Part shown: positions 1-7,087 of the stretch, in pieces | Position numbering within the stretch: position 1 is the stretch's first letter | Layout of the letters: each line of letters opens with the position of its first letter | Origin: CAZJPS01 sp964548055 | Lineage (GTDB): Bacteria; Patescibacteriota; Gracilibacteria; Peribacterales; Peribacteraceae | Length of the DNA stretch: 29,258 nt | Assembly (NCBI GenBank): GCA_964548055.1 | Contig: CAZJPS010000007.1 | Coordinates: forward strand, 1-29,258 | Direction: 5' to 3' | The notes under the pieces: model-generated | What the model was told of the DNA's origin: nothing | The model's database searches: none | The model's input: only the letters and a program-made list of their open reading frames with translations | Position numbers and translations under genes: made by a program

Positions 1-472
1 TTGACGCGGTCCTAACGCTCTACTCAATGTTGACCAATCGCTTGGAATTCACCACGATATAGAATGGATCGATGATGCCATTTCCACCACGCCAGAGTCC
101 GCCATCGCAGCTCTGGATGCCTTAGGTGACCGCGTGCAGACAATCATTTTAGGAGGACAAGATAGAGGAGTAGATTTTAAAGAGCTCGGAAAGCGAGTTG
201 CGAAGTCGAACATACAGACCGTGATTCTGATTGGTGAAACTGCAGACCGCATTCACAAATCCTTAAAAGCCGCGAAATACAAAGGAGGCATAAAAACAGC
301 AGAATCTATGGAGCAAATTGTACAAATCGCAAAAGATAAAACCCTGGCCCCTAGTCCCCAGTCCCTAGTCCCCATCGTCCTCCTCTCAACAGCCTCCCCC
401 AGCTACGACATGTTCAAAAACTTCGAAGAAAAAGGTGACCAATTTGCAGCCTGTATCCGGGCTTTAGAGTAA
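1..472 (+). CDS. murD: UDP-N-acetylmuramoyl-L-alanine--D-glutamate ligase (MurD), C-terminal part, apparent frameshift
   Basis: MurD adds D-glutamate to UDP-MurNAc-L-alanine in cytoplasmic peptidoglycan synthesis. Only the C-terminal domain is in the window. The diagnostic stretch IDDAISTTPESAIAALDAL is followed by ILGGQDRGVDF and ends in SYDMFKNFEEKGDQF, all typical of MurD. Upstream, frame 3 (bases 3-50) encodes VLTLYSMLTNRLEF, which aligns with the family's LPHRLEF segment, but this frame hits TAG at 60-62. The rest of the domain continues in frame 2 from about base 50. This implies a one-base frame change near 50-57, either a real lesion or an assembly error. Three heptamers at 349-369 add about seven residues (around PSPQSLVP) just before the VLLSTASPSYD strand, where relatives have a short turn. 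The family call is confident; intactness is not. Confidence 0.85.
349..376 (+). repeat. Tandem heptamer array inside murD
   Basis: The units CCCTAGT, CCCCAGT, CCCTAGT and CCCCATC follow one another without gaps. Three 7-nt units make 21 nt, so the array keeps the reading frame. It resembles the short tandemly repeated heptamers (STRR) described in heterocystous cyanobacteria. A related array occurs in the hydrolase gene near 9944. Confidence 0.75.
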
Positions 473-481
473 ATCTTGTAG

Positions 482-510
482 TTCACATTTTACACAAAAT
501 ATTGTATAAT
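482..510 (+). promoter_or_regulatory. Strong promoter, probably leaderless, for the 519 gene
   Basis: TTCACA at 482-487 and TATAAT at 505-510 are separated by 17 nt, close to the sigma-70 consensus. The start codon at 519 is only 8 nt beyond the -10 box, so transcription should begin at or within a few bases of the ATG. An AAGGAG abuts the ATG directly, which is too close for a normal ribosome binding site. Confidence 0.7.
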
Positions 511-518
511 ATAAGGAG

Positions 519-1076
519 ATGCACACATACCCAAAACTGCTCACATTCATAGCTACAACATTTGCTGCATACACTCTGTACCATCAGGGCCTATTCGATT
601 GGATGCCAACGGCCATTGGTGGATACGGGTACCTCTCTATCATGTGCGCTGGGCTACTTTTTAGCGCGGGTTTCACAACTCCCTTCGCCATCATCATTTT
701 AGTAGAAATGGCGCCCACGGTGAATCCACTCATCGCAGCTCCACTTGCAGGATGCATGGCACTCGTCGCTGATATGACGATTCTGGAATACGCGCGTTTC
801 TCGCTTACGGATGAATTGCACCACCTGAAAGGAACACGCTTCATACGATGGATATATATCCACTTTCATAGATACAACGTGCCTGAGAAAATCCGTATGT
901 ATGTCCTGTGGTCTGTAGCCGGACTAGTGATTGCATCTCCACTTCCTGATGAATTGGGAGTTACACTTCTGGGCAGCGCTACAACTATCCGAGAAAAACC
1001 CTTCGCAATCTTTTGTTTTGCCCTCAACACCCTAGGGATCTTCGTCATCCTGCTCAGCGCTGGCTCAACGCTGTAA
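519..1076 (+). CDS. Small multi-pass membrane protein
   Basis: This is a 185-residue integral membrane protein of unknown function. Hydrophobic segments lie near residues 5-20, 33-60, 68-88, 128-145 and 160-183, so four or five membrane passes are likely. A cytoplasm-like basic and aromatic loop (HLKGTRFIRWIYIHFHRYNVPEKIR) separates the two halves. The motif SPLPDELGVTLLG is the most distinctive feature; I associate similar wording with small membrane proteins of the SNARE-associated/DedA type, but I cannot confirm membership. The gene has its own promoter (482-510) and is transcribed toward grpE, whose stop lies 5 bp away on the opposite strand. Start at 519 is supported by promoter position. 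Confidence 0.75.
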   Translation: MHTYPKLLTFIATTFAAYTLYHQGLFDWMPTAIGGYGYLSIMCAGLLFSAGFTTPFAIIILVEMAPTVNPLIAAPLAGCMALVADMTILEYARFSLTDELHHLKGTRFIRWIYIHFHRYNVPEKIRMYVLWSVAGLVIASPLPDELGVTLLGSATTIREKPFAIFCFALNTLGIFVILLSAGSTL

Positions 1077-1080
1077 TGTA

Positions 1081-1593
1081 TTACACACCTCCTCCTACTT
1101 TCACCTTTGCAGGGCGAAGCACTTTGCCATGCAGCTCGTAGCCATCTTCAAACACTTCCGTCACTTGTCCTTCTGGGCCATCGCCTACCGTGAGCACTTC
1201 ATGCTTTGAAGTATCTACTTGCTGCCCTATCACATCCATCTTTTTTAGGCCGAGTTCCTGTAGCTGACGTAAAAGCTCCTGTTCTGTGGCCATCATTCCC
1301 TTCACCCATTCATGGCCCTCTAAATCTTTTGGAAGATGAGCTGCAGCACGCTGAAAGTTATCGATGGTGGGAAGAAGTTTTTTGATGACAGCCTCCGATG
1401 CAAATTTGCGAAAATCATCGCTGTCTTTCTGCATCCGCGCTTTCGCATTCTGTAAATCAGCCTGAGAACGGGCGGCAAGGTCCGTAACGCGACTTAGTTG
1501 CTCGGTTAGTTCTTTCACATGCTTCTCAAGGTCAGCAATACGATCATCCCCCCGTTGTCCATCGTCGCCCTGTGTTTGATTCTGTGGTTCCAT
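1081..1593 (-). CDS. grpE: Nucleotide exchange factor GrpE
   Basis: GrpE releases ADP from the DnaK chaperone and so resets the Hsp70 cycle in the cytoplasm. The 170-residue product has the expected plan: an acidic, Gln-rich tail (1-20), a long coiled coil (about 20-75), the helical FRKFASEAVIKKLLPTIDNF region, and the C-terminal beta domain with DTSKHEVLTV and GYELHGKVLRPAKVKVG. Length is normal for the family (about 160-200). No dnaK or dnaJ lies in the window; the upstream gap holds a palindromic repeat. A TGC-TATCAT extended -10 box lies 7 nt before the ATG at 1593, which supports this start and suggests a leaderless transcript. Confidence 0.97.
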   Translation of the reverse strand: MEPQNQTQGDDGQRGDDRIADLEKHVKELTEQLSRVTDLAARSQADLQNAKARMQKDSDDFRKFASEAVIKKLLPTIDNFQRAAAHLPKDLEGHEWVKGMMATEQELLRQLQELGLKKMDVIGQQVDTSKHEVLTVGDGPEGQVTEVFEDGYELHGKVLRPAKVKVGGGV

Positions 1594-1600
1594 GGCTTGG

Positions 1601-1609
1601 ATGATAGCA
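1601..1609 (-). promoter_or_regulatory. Extended -10 box of grpE
   Basis: Read on the minus strand this is TGC followed by TATCAT, an extended -10 element. It ends 7 nt before the grpE ATG (1593). No convincing -35 box was seen, as is common with extended -10 promoters. Confidence 0.5.
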
Positions 1610-1660
1610 AAATATCGAAATTAATGCATCAAAAAGCTCTTACACTGGCCTTGTACAGGA

Positions 1661-1817
1661 GAAAGTATTTCTCGTATTCCCCCACCCTCACCCTCCCCCT
1701 CGGGGGAGGGAATGTGTGTGTTTTGTTTTTTACAGAACCTCCCTTCCCTGTTTGTCCTGAGCTTGTCGAAGGACGGGGGAAGGGCCGGGGATGGGGGCGT
1801 TCAGGCGAATACGAATC
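1661..1817. repeat. Compound palindromic repeat, copy 1
   Basis: A stretch of about 155 bp carries nested inverted repeats. A hairpin with 8-bp arms CCCTCCCC/GGGGAGGG and loop CTCG lies at about 1692-1711. A second hairpin contains GTCCT, the word GAGCTTGTCGA, and AGGAC. Outer G/C-rich arms are bracketed by TCGTATTC on the left and GAATACGA on the right. A second copy with almost identical left half lies at 18791-18943. It encodes nothing plausible and fits a REP/MITE-like non-coding element between grpE and ppcA. Confidence 0.8.
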
Positions 1818-1851
1818 CCGTTCTGATATAGAAATCACAGTCCATTTCCTT

Positions 1852-3384
1852 TCATCCCAGGCTTTTCCTCATCACCCCCGCCTCCACAATATCCCTCCGC
1901 AATTCTTCCTGTTCTTCGCCGCTTTCCATTCGATAATATATCGACGATGTGAGATTCCGATGAATCATATGATGCGGCTTTTCGGGGCCTAATTGAATCC
2001 CGAGGATCTGTTCAATCGCATCGATGTCTTCTTTGATGCCATCAAACACAGGATCTTTTTTGCGCAGTAACTCCAAATTCTCTCGGTTCAAATATTTTCC
2101 TGCATGGTGCACATCTGCCCTCAGCGCCGGATAAAAATTTTCAATGAGCTGTAAAAGGCCGCTTTTTTGCGCTTCTCTTAATCCTCTTCCTGTAGCAATC
2201 AGCTCTGGAGGAACGCCGATGGAATAGAGTGCCGCCGTGAATCCGATGGCGCGTGGAAGTTTTACTGCCCCTATTCCCCTGCTATAGCCAAAGAGGCCGA
2301 TGTGCTGCAGGCGCTCACGGCGGGGTGGCACAAACTTTGCGACGGCATTGATGAGCGGAGCGATGGATTCAATGGTTGGTCTCCAAATGCGGCTGAAAGC
2401 ATCGCTAAGGATGCGAATATTTTTTGTATCAGCATCAGACACCGGCACGGCTTTCAATGTGGGGGCTTGTTCCTTCATCACTTTCAGAGCTCGTTCTACT
2501 TCTTCGCGCTCATAATCGTACCGGAAGGCAGATTGGATGGAGTAGGTGCGCACTCCTGCGTATTGCGGCAAAAACGTTTCTGTATACGATGGATTCACGC
2601 TTCCACGGAATGGAAGGCTGCCGGTGCAAATTACAGGATATACAGAGAATCCCAACGACTCTGAAAGTTTTTGGACGGTGCTGAGTGCCACTTTGATTGC
2701 AAGTACGGATGGTACAAGGCCCGCGTTCATTGCAGGATCCGAACGTGCGAGGAAAATGCGCTGCCCATGCTCTTTCATTCTTTCTTTTCGCTCCAGCAAT
2801 TGTGATTCCCAAAAGGGACCTGCGATTTTTTCGATACTGAGAAGTGAATCTACATCTTCCACCAATGGAGTTACTTCAAAATGCTGAAGAATCTCCCTCT
2901 CTTCATCTGGTGAATGGTGAAACACGGAACGATGGTATCCAGCCACTTTTTGAAATGCCGTACGAACCTGGATTGGCTGATCGGCTGAAACAGTGAGCGG
3001 AAGGAACATTTCTGTCACGGGTGGATGCTTCAGCCCGATATCGCGGGCAAAATCTCCGAGAGCAAGAATATTCATGAATGCCCGAGCCATCCGATGCATT
3101 TTTTCTCCATCAAAGGCGGGTATGCGGTACGTAAGGTGCAGATCCTCGCCCAGAGGATGCTTTGTAAAAAATTCTGACGCGCGGGAGAACAGTTTTTCTC
3201 CTACTGCTTCATCCACATACTTCCCCTCCCAGTCCCACATGTATTCGTCTATGGGAAGATCTCGGAAGAGGGTGAGCAATTCTTCAATTTCATCCTGCGT
3301 AGAAATAAACGGATTACTCCCCCACCACGGACGCGATGCATTATCCGGGTGCTGAGTTGCCATGGTGGTGGGTGGCCAGTTCAT
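1852..3384 (-). CDS. ppcA: Phosphoenolpyruvate carboxylase, archaeal type (PpcA)
   Basis: The enzyme adds bicarbonate to phosphoenolpyruvate to give oxaloacetate and phosphate, an anaplerotic step in the cytoplasm. The 510-residue product matches the short archaeal-type family (about 490-530), not the 900-residue bacterial PepC. The N-terminal signature MATQHPDNAS is the family's STQHPDN motif; other supports are GSLPFRGSVNP, YSIQSAFRYDY and TGRGLREAQKSG. Family members usually carry 6-8 residues before the STQHPDN motif, so I choose the ATG at 3384 (MNWPPTTMATQ) over 3363; the open frame reaches 3657 but looks non-coding there. A weak -10 (TATTGT) lies 6 nt before 3384. The gene is divergent from the transporter at 3461. 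Confidence 0.93.
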   Translation of the reverse strand: MNWPPTTMATQHPDNASRPWWGSNPFISTQDEIEELLTLFRDLPIDEYMWDWEGKYVDEAVGEKLFSRASEFFTKHPLGEDLHLTYRIPAFDGEKMHRMARAFMNILALGDFARDIGLKHPPVTEMFLPLTVSADQPIQVRTAFQKVAGYHRSVFHHSPDEEREILQHFEVTPLVEDVDSLLSIEKIAGPFWESQLLERKERMKEHGQRIFLARSDPAMNAGLVPSVLAIKVALSTVQKLSESLGFSVYPVICTGSLPFRGSVNPSYTETFLPQYAGVRTYSIQSAFRYDYEREEVERALKVMKEQAPTLKAVPVSDADTKNIRILSDAFSRIWRPTIESIAPLINAVAKFVPPRRERLQHIGLFGYSRGIGAVKLPRAIGFTAALYSIGVPPELIATGRGLREAQKSGLLQLIENFYPALRADVHHAGKYLNRENLELLRKKDPVFDGIKEDIDAIEQILGIQLGPEKPHHMIHRNLTSSIYYRMESGEEQEELRRDIVEAGVMRKSLG

Positions 3385-3390
3385 GCATAA

Positions 3391-3396
3391 ACAATA
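3391..3396 (-). promoter_or_regulatory. Possible -10 box of ppcA
   Basis: TATTGT on the minus strand lies 6 nt before the chosen ATG (3384). No -35 box was found. It is listed because the spacing matches the other putative leaderless promoters in the window. Confidence 0.3.
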
Positions 3397-3460
3397 CAGC
3401 AATAAACAAAGAGAAACACTGTCACCTAAAGCCTGCAGACGTGTAGAATGACCCCTGCGT

Positions 3461-4636
3461 ATGCTGCGGAAAGAATCACCTCCACTAGATGCGTCCTCGG
3501 GACGCAAATGGCTAGAAGCAGTGCTCGCGCTGGTAATCGTGTATGCAGTTTTTGTGCTCCTCAAAAACGCCAACGTTCTCTCACTCTCTGGAACAATGAT
3601 GAATGCTGGCGGCTTGGGAACTATTTTTATTGTCGGGCTGGTAGCTGCCTCCTCCACCTGCCTTGCAGTGGTGGGAGGTTTACTGCTTTCTGTGTCTGCT
3701 GCGTGGGCAAGGACTCATGCAGAGGCTTCCAAATGGGATAAAATCCGCCCCGTTCTGCTATTTAATGGCGGAAGGCTTTTTGGTTATTTTTTGCTGGGAG
3801 GGATAGTAGGGCACATTGGCTCGGTGGTAGCACTTACATCCCGCTCAACGGGATACCTCACCATAGCAGTTGCGATCGTGATGCTTATACTGGGGCTGAA
3901 CATACTCAGACTGATCCCCAAAAAATATTGCCGTATTCCGCTTCCTCAAAGCTTCCAACGGCGCATCAAATCACTCTCGTCCTCAAAAAGTATTTTCGCC
4001 CCCGTGCTCTTGGGCGCTCTCACCTTCTTTTTACCCTGCGGTTTCACACAATCTACACAATTCATTGCGCTTGCTTCTGGCAGCTTTCTAAGCGGTGGCC
4101 TCATTATGCTTGCATTTGCCCTTGGCACACTTCCTGCCCTTATTGGCATTAGCCTCATTGGATCTTTTGCGAAAGGCTCATTTGCTCGCATGTTTTTCCC
4201 GCTTTCTGGAGCAATTGTCATATTCCTGGGCTTTCTGAATATGCAGAGTGGATTACTACTGACGGGTGTGGATATACAAGGATTCATACAGCGTACACTC
4301 AGCCATACATCTCAAGCGGATGCTCAAGAGCAATTTGATCCCTATGTTTCTATGGCCCCCGATGGCCGCCAGATTGTAACGGTGTATATTTCTGATCAGG
4401 GCTACAGCCCCGATTCATTCACCATTGAAGCAGGGAAAGAAACATGGGTGTATGCCATTGCCAAAAATGATGTGAACGGATGCGCGGGCTCTTTGCTGGC
4501 TCCCAGCTTTAATATCTCTGCGCCCATCCGTAAGGGCGCAAACTGGCTTGGCCCCATAAAAAATCCCCAAAAAGATTTTGTGCTCACTTGTTCCATGGGC
4601 ATGCTGAGAGCAGGTGTTCATGTAAAAAAAAGCTAA
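3461..4636 (+). CDS. TauE/SafE-like (COG2836-type) membrane protein fused to a C-terminal cupredoxin domain
   Basis: This 391-residue membrane protein probably handles copper or another soft metal. An N-terminal anchor helix (19-35) is followed by a six-helix TauE/SafE-type core (about 50-270) with two matching Cys-bearing motifs, SSTCLAVVGG (Cys67) and LPCGFTQSTQ (Cys193), as in the DsbD/SafE-related metal-permease group. Residues 300-389 form a cupredoxin-like domain outside the membrane: YSPDSFTIEAGKETWV, Cys341 in NGCAGS, and Cys377-Ser-Met-Gly-Met381 near the end, where copper ligands are expected. A blue-copper His is not evident, so a Cys/Met site is inferred. A TAGAAT box (3444-3449) precedes the ATG by 11 nt. 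A hairpin terminator follows at 4697. Confidence 0.85.
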   Translation: MLRKESPPLDASSGRKWLEAVLALVIVYAVFVLLKNANVLSLSGTMMNAGGLGTIFIVGLVAASSTCLAVVGGLLLSVSAAWARTHAEASKWDKIRPVLLFNGGRLFGYFLLGGIVGHIGSVVALTSRSTGYLTIAVAIVMLILGLNILRLIPKKYCRIPLPQSFQRRIKSLSSSKSIFAPVLLGALTFFLPCGFTQSTQFIALASGSFLSGGLIMLAFALGTLPALIGISLIGSFAKGSFARMFFPLSGAIVIFLGFLNMQSGLLLTGVDIQGFIQRTLSHTSQADAQEQFDPYVSMAPDGRQIVTVYISDQGYSPDSFTIEAGKETWVYAIAKNDVNGCAGSLLAPSFNISAPIRKGANWLGPIKNPQKDFVLTCSMGMLRAGVHVKKS

Positions 4637-4696
4637 CGGTACATGTATAGCGCACGTGATGTGAAATGCCTTATACAACCATAATCAATGAGGTTT

Positions 4697-4722
4697 TGCC
4701 CACTTCGGGCATACTTTTTTTT
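4697..4722 (+). terminator. Rho-independent terminator after the TauE-cupredoxin gene
   Basis: A short hairpin TGCCC/GGGCA (4697-4701 and 4707-4711, loop ACTTC) is followed by a run of T residues (about 4714-4722). It lies about 60 bp after the stop codon at 4636. The 5-bp stem is short, but the T run is clear. Confidence 0.6.
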
Positions 4723-4834
4723 CTGCGAGTAAATAAGAAAAACCTGCACTCTCTTCACTTCGGCATGTATATCTACAGATGAAAGATTCTATATTCGCAA
4801 TGCTAGGCGCACTTCACTCGTTCTATTTCGTTCT

Positions 4835-5056
4835 ATGGTTACACTCCCAACCAAACCACCGGAGCATGAATATCTTCAAAAAATCCTGGATGAAGCCAAT
4901 GTAGGCCCTATAGACATTGCTTGGCTACTGCTCGACATACAGCGAAACTGCAAAGAACTTTTATCGCGCTCACCGGAGGACATCGTCCGGTATGCAAAAA
5001 CGCGAAATACCATGTTTCACGCACATCATGTTGAACCTTATGGGGAACATGACTAA
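4835..5056 (+). CDS. Hypothetical small protein, 73 residues
   Basis: I do not recognise this protein. It is soluble, with a Pro-rich start (MVTLPTKPPEHEY), a central amphipathic helix around DEANVGPIDIAWLLLDIQRNCKELL, and a His-rich end (MFHAHHVEPYGEHD). The composition is protein-like (Asp/Glu/Lys/Arg helix pattern), unlike the shadows around it. It lies between the TauE-cupredoxin terminator and another small ORF on the same strand, 44 bp upstream of it; both end before the strong hairpin at 5321. No ribosome binding site is visible. It may be a real gene of the copper/redox cluster, but the coding evidence is only length and composition. Confidence 0.45.
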   Translation: MVTLPTKPPEHEYLQKILDEANVGPIDIAWLLLDIQRNCKELLSRSPEDIVRYAKTRNTMFHAHHVEPYGEHD

Positions 5057-5100
5057 ACTACCGCCTTTATTTCTTTCATTATCTATTTATCTACACTTTT

Positions 5101-5304
5101 ATGAATAGACTACATTCACAAGATAGCTTTGACTACGCTGTGTACGACACGAATCCTAAGAATGCAGATGCAAGGAGTGAGGTATCCTCTGATATTCCCC
5201 CTTTCGTACCAGGTGAGGCCTGGAACTTACACTATCTGCGCGCAGGGGATGCCAAAACAATGAAAGAAATTAAAGAATTATTGAAAAAAAATGGCGTTCA
5301 GTAA
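5101..5304 (+). CDS. Hypothetical small protein, 67 residues
   Basis: I do not recognise this protein. The N-terminal half is acidic and looks unstructured (DYAVYDTNPKNADARSE). The C-terminal end is a charged helix (AKTMKEIKELLKKNGVQ). No membrane segment or signal peptide is present. It follows the 73-residue ORF by 44 bp and its stop lies 16 bp before a perfect palindromic terminator, which is good positional support for a real 3' end. There is no visible ribosome binding site. The two small ORFs could form one transcript. Confidence 0.5.
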   Translation: MNRLHSQDSFDYAVYDTNPKNADARSEVSSDIPPFVPGEAWNLHYLRAGDAKTMKEIKELLKKNGVQ

Positions 5305-5320
5305 CACGTCGATTGCAGAA

Positions 5321-5347
5321 AAAGGCCGCCCATGGGCGGCCTTTTTT
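5321..5347. terminator. Bidirectional terminator between convergent genes
   Basis: A perfect 24-nt palindrome at 5321-5344 (arms AAAGGCCGCCCA and its complement) is followed by T residues on the plus strand and preceded by A residues, giving a T tail on the minus strand too. It separates the small plus-strand ORFs from the minus-strand gene ending at 5349, so it can stop transcription from both sides. Confidence 0.9.
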
Positions 5348-5348
5348 A

Positions 5349-6062
5349 TTACTCCGTACACGGCACCTCCGGATCCGCTATGCAATTTTCTGTGGGCGGT
5401 GAACCTTTCCACGGACATGTTTTAGAATATCTGCAGGCATCGCTTGTCATGTTCATACGCTCGCGAGACACTTCTTTTGCATCATCAGCATCCGTTATGA
5501 GAAGCATATCTCCATCTCTAAATACATACCCAATTATGTCTGCTTCGGTGTGAACGGGTATCTCTTGATCATTCACAAAGAATCGCAATGCAGCGCTTTC
5601 ACATGCTGTAAATGGCTTGCCAGGATGAGAAGTGTACCAACACACCTTCCCATCCAACGGCAGAGAAGCTATTCCGAACCCAATAGTAGAAAGAAATTGC
5701 CCAATATTCAGGCCCGGCTTGTGCCTGTGAATGACATGTCCATTTCCATCGTGCAAATGAAAGTATTTTTGTAAGCCTGTTTCTTGGGCCATAGTTTCTT
5801 CTGCATCCTTTGAGCTGCCTGACATAAATTGCTCACCCGAAAAATCTAACTTCTCACCATCAATCCATACTGCAAAATCCGCATGCGTATGATTGGGATC
5901 AGGATTCACCGCTTTCAACCAAAGTGGGACAGTAGCCGCAAAGATGGCGAATAGGAAAAGGAGAGTGGAAATCACTACCCAAACGCTTCGCTTCCACGAC
6001 GCATACGCGGCAATTGCAACCAGAAGCACAAACGCTATTTGAACGAGGAGAGTAGGAGTCAT
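5349..6062 (-). CDS. Membrane-anchored His-rich HADF-motif protein, putative metal binder
   Basis: The 237-residue product has two N-terminal membrane helices (about 4-22 and 27-48) and a large extracytoplasmic part. HTHADFAVWIDGEKLDF (58-74) and YFHLHDGNGHVIHRHK (100-115) put about seven His residues in two clusters, a likely metal site. The C-terminal tail holds Cys210, Cys216, Cys227 and Cys235 with the phrase KGSPPTENC; Cys141 and Cys154 may form a disulfide. I recall similar HADF proteins annotated as hypothetical in candidate-phyla and some archaeal genomes, without known function. The gene starts 4 bp after the stop of the CuA-like lipoprotein, so the two form an operon. There is no ribosome binding site. 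Confidence 0.75.
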   Translation of the reverse strand: MTPTLLVQIAFVLLVAIAAYASWKRSVWVVISTLLFLFAIFAATVPLWLKAVNPDPNHTHADFAVWIDGEKLDFSGEQFMSGSSKDAEETMAQETGLQKYFHLHDGNGHVIHRHKPGLNIGQFLSTIGFGIASLPLDGKVCWYTSHPGKPFTACESAALRFFVNDQEIPVHTEADIIGYVFRDGDMLLITDADDAKEVSRERMNMTSDACRYSKTCPWKGSPPTENCIADPEVPCTE

Positions 6063-6066
6063 GAAA

Positions 6067-6621
6067 TTATGCAGTAATAATAATTTTCCCTGTCATGCTC
6101 TCATGCCCGGGGCCGCAGGGGATAGAACAAAAGAAACTGAATTCTCCCGCTGTATCTGTAGGAATGTTTACGGTAACAGTCTCTCCCGCCTTGGCGGAAA
6201 TATTGATATTCAATCCTGGAATGGCAAGGCCGTGTATACCTTCCTTCCCTACTAACTTCAGGGTCACTTTTTCCCCTTTCTTTACCGTAATAACCGATGG
6301 TGCAAATTCCCAATTCTTGACAGATACTTCAATCACACGAGCCTCGGATACGGGCTTCGATGAACTTTGCTGCATCGCGGCAGCGGAAGACTTTTGTATC
6401 GTTGATGCAGATGATGCGTGCACAGCAGGTGCTGAACTTGTCTGCATTGCTGCATGAGAAGATGCCTCTGAGGAACTGGACATTGTAATGGACGAAGCCT
6501 CCATCATTGCGTCCACGGAGGAAGATGATGATGAGTTGCCACCTTCTGAATATGGCAAGCTCACAGTGCAAGCAGTTAACAATAAAAACGCAACGAAAGC
6601 GGGAATAGCTAGCTTCTTCAT
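6067..6621 (-). CDS. Cupredoxin lipoprotein with a CuA-like site
   Basis: The 184-residue product begins with a lipoprotein signal (lipobox LLTAC, Cys18), so the ATG at 6621 is preferred over the longer frame reaching 6681. Residues 28-92 form a Ser/Ala/Met linker with several His and Met. The C-terminal domain (about 95-184) is a cupredoxin: KNWEFAPSVITVKKGEKV, His130 in GIHGLAIPGL, and CSIPCGPGHESM with Cys165, Cys169, His173 and Met176. This His, Cys-x3-Cys-x3-His-x2-Met set is that of the binuclear CuA centre of cytochrome c oxidase subunit II. No oxidase gene is in the window, so electron transfer or copper delivery are both possible. The gene is cotranscribed with the His-rich HADF protein downstream. 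Confidence 0.88.
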   Translation of the reverse strand: MKKLAIPAFVAFLLLTACTVSLPYSEGGNSSSSSSVDAMMEASSITMSSSSEASSHAAMQTSSAPAVHASSASTIQKSSAAAMQQSSSKPVSEARVIEVSVKNWEFAPSVITVKKGEKVTLKLVGKEGIHGLAIPGLNINISAKAGETVTVNIPTDTAGEFSFFCSIPCGPGHESMTGKIIITA

Positions 6622-6656
6622 ATATTGAGTGCGTAAAAAACAAAGAGTGTCTATGC

Positions 6657-6662
6657 TATGCT
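6657..6662 (+). promoter_or_regulatory. Possible -10 box of the DoxX-like gene
   Basis: TATGCT lies 8 nt before the ATG at 6671; a second TATGCT overlaps at 6652-6657. No -35 box at standard spacing was seen. Confidence 0.35.
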
Positions 6663-6670
6663 GTAGCCCT

Positions 6671-7039
6671 ATGAATCGCAACTATTCCGTTTGGCTTCTG
6701 CTGGCCGCTTTTATACTTGTCTTCGGCTACTTTGGCATCGATAAATTTGTACATCCACTCCTCTGGACTGGTTACCTGCCTCTCTGGATGCATGGTCTTT
6801 TGGGAATGGATAAAAACATCTGGATCAAAATTGTAGGCGCAAGCGAGATCGGCATGGCCCTTCTCCTTCTTATTCCGCACATCTACGCACGCTTAGCCGG
6901 AACCATCCTTGTCATCCTTCATCTAGCGGCAGTTGTGGTACAGGTAGGCTGGAACGATATAGGAGTACGCGATATTGGGTTGATGCTGGCGGCGGGGGCA
7001 CTGCTTGTGTTGCTGTGGGATGAGAAGAAAAAGGCTTAA
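6671..7039 (+). CDS. DoxX-like family membrane protein
   Basis: This is a 122-residue, four-helix membrane protein (helices about 6-24, 50-70, 73-92 and 96-116). The motif GYFGIDKFVHPLLWTGYLP near the first helix, followed by a conserved Gly-Ala-Ser-Glu turn at the start of helix two (KIVGASEIGMALLLL), is typical of DoxX/DoxD-like proteins. These are small membrane subunits linked to redox chemistry of sulfur or quinones, with mostly unknown roles. The gene is divergent from the CuA-like lipoprotein (about 50 bp between starts). An in-frame ATG at 6629 exists but would add a Cys-rich non-membrane start; 6671 is preferred. Confidence 0.8.
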   Translation: MNRNYSVWLLLAAFILVFGYFGIDKFVHPLLWTGYLPLWMHGLLGMDKNIWIKIVGASEIGMALLLLIPHIYARLAGTILVILHLAAVVVQVGWNDIGVRDIGLMLAAGALLVLLWDEKKKA

Positions 7040-7058
7040 AGAAATAAGGAATGCCTTG

Positions 7059-7087
7059 TTGCAATTGTGATCACAATTGTGTACACT
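7059..7087 (+). promoter_or_regulatory. Toxin-antitoxin promoter with palindromic operator
   Basis: TTGCAA (7059-7064) and TACACT (7082-7087) are 17 nt apart. The perfect 18-nt palindrome CAATTGTGATCACAATTG (7062-7079) fills the spacer, so a dimeric repressor bound there would block RNA polymerase. Phd/YefM antitoxins autoregulate through such sites, often with the toxin as corepressor. Confidence 0.7.

Noticed and set aside
2..4. In-frame TGA at the left edge read as a recoded glycine codon.
   Set aside because: TGA ends many intact genes here (for example at 3' ends of the MurF-like, DegT, ppcA and metG genes), and frame 3 gives a better MurD match, so a frameshift explains it.
1519..1992. 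Plus-strand open frame through the grpE upstream region.
   Set aside because: It crosses the palindromic repeat and parts of grpE and ppcA antisense; composition is not protein-like.
3385..3657. N-terminal extension of PEP carboxylase up to 3657.
   Set aside because: It would overlap the divergent transporter gene and lacks family similarity; the family start is near 3384.
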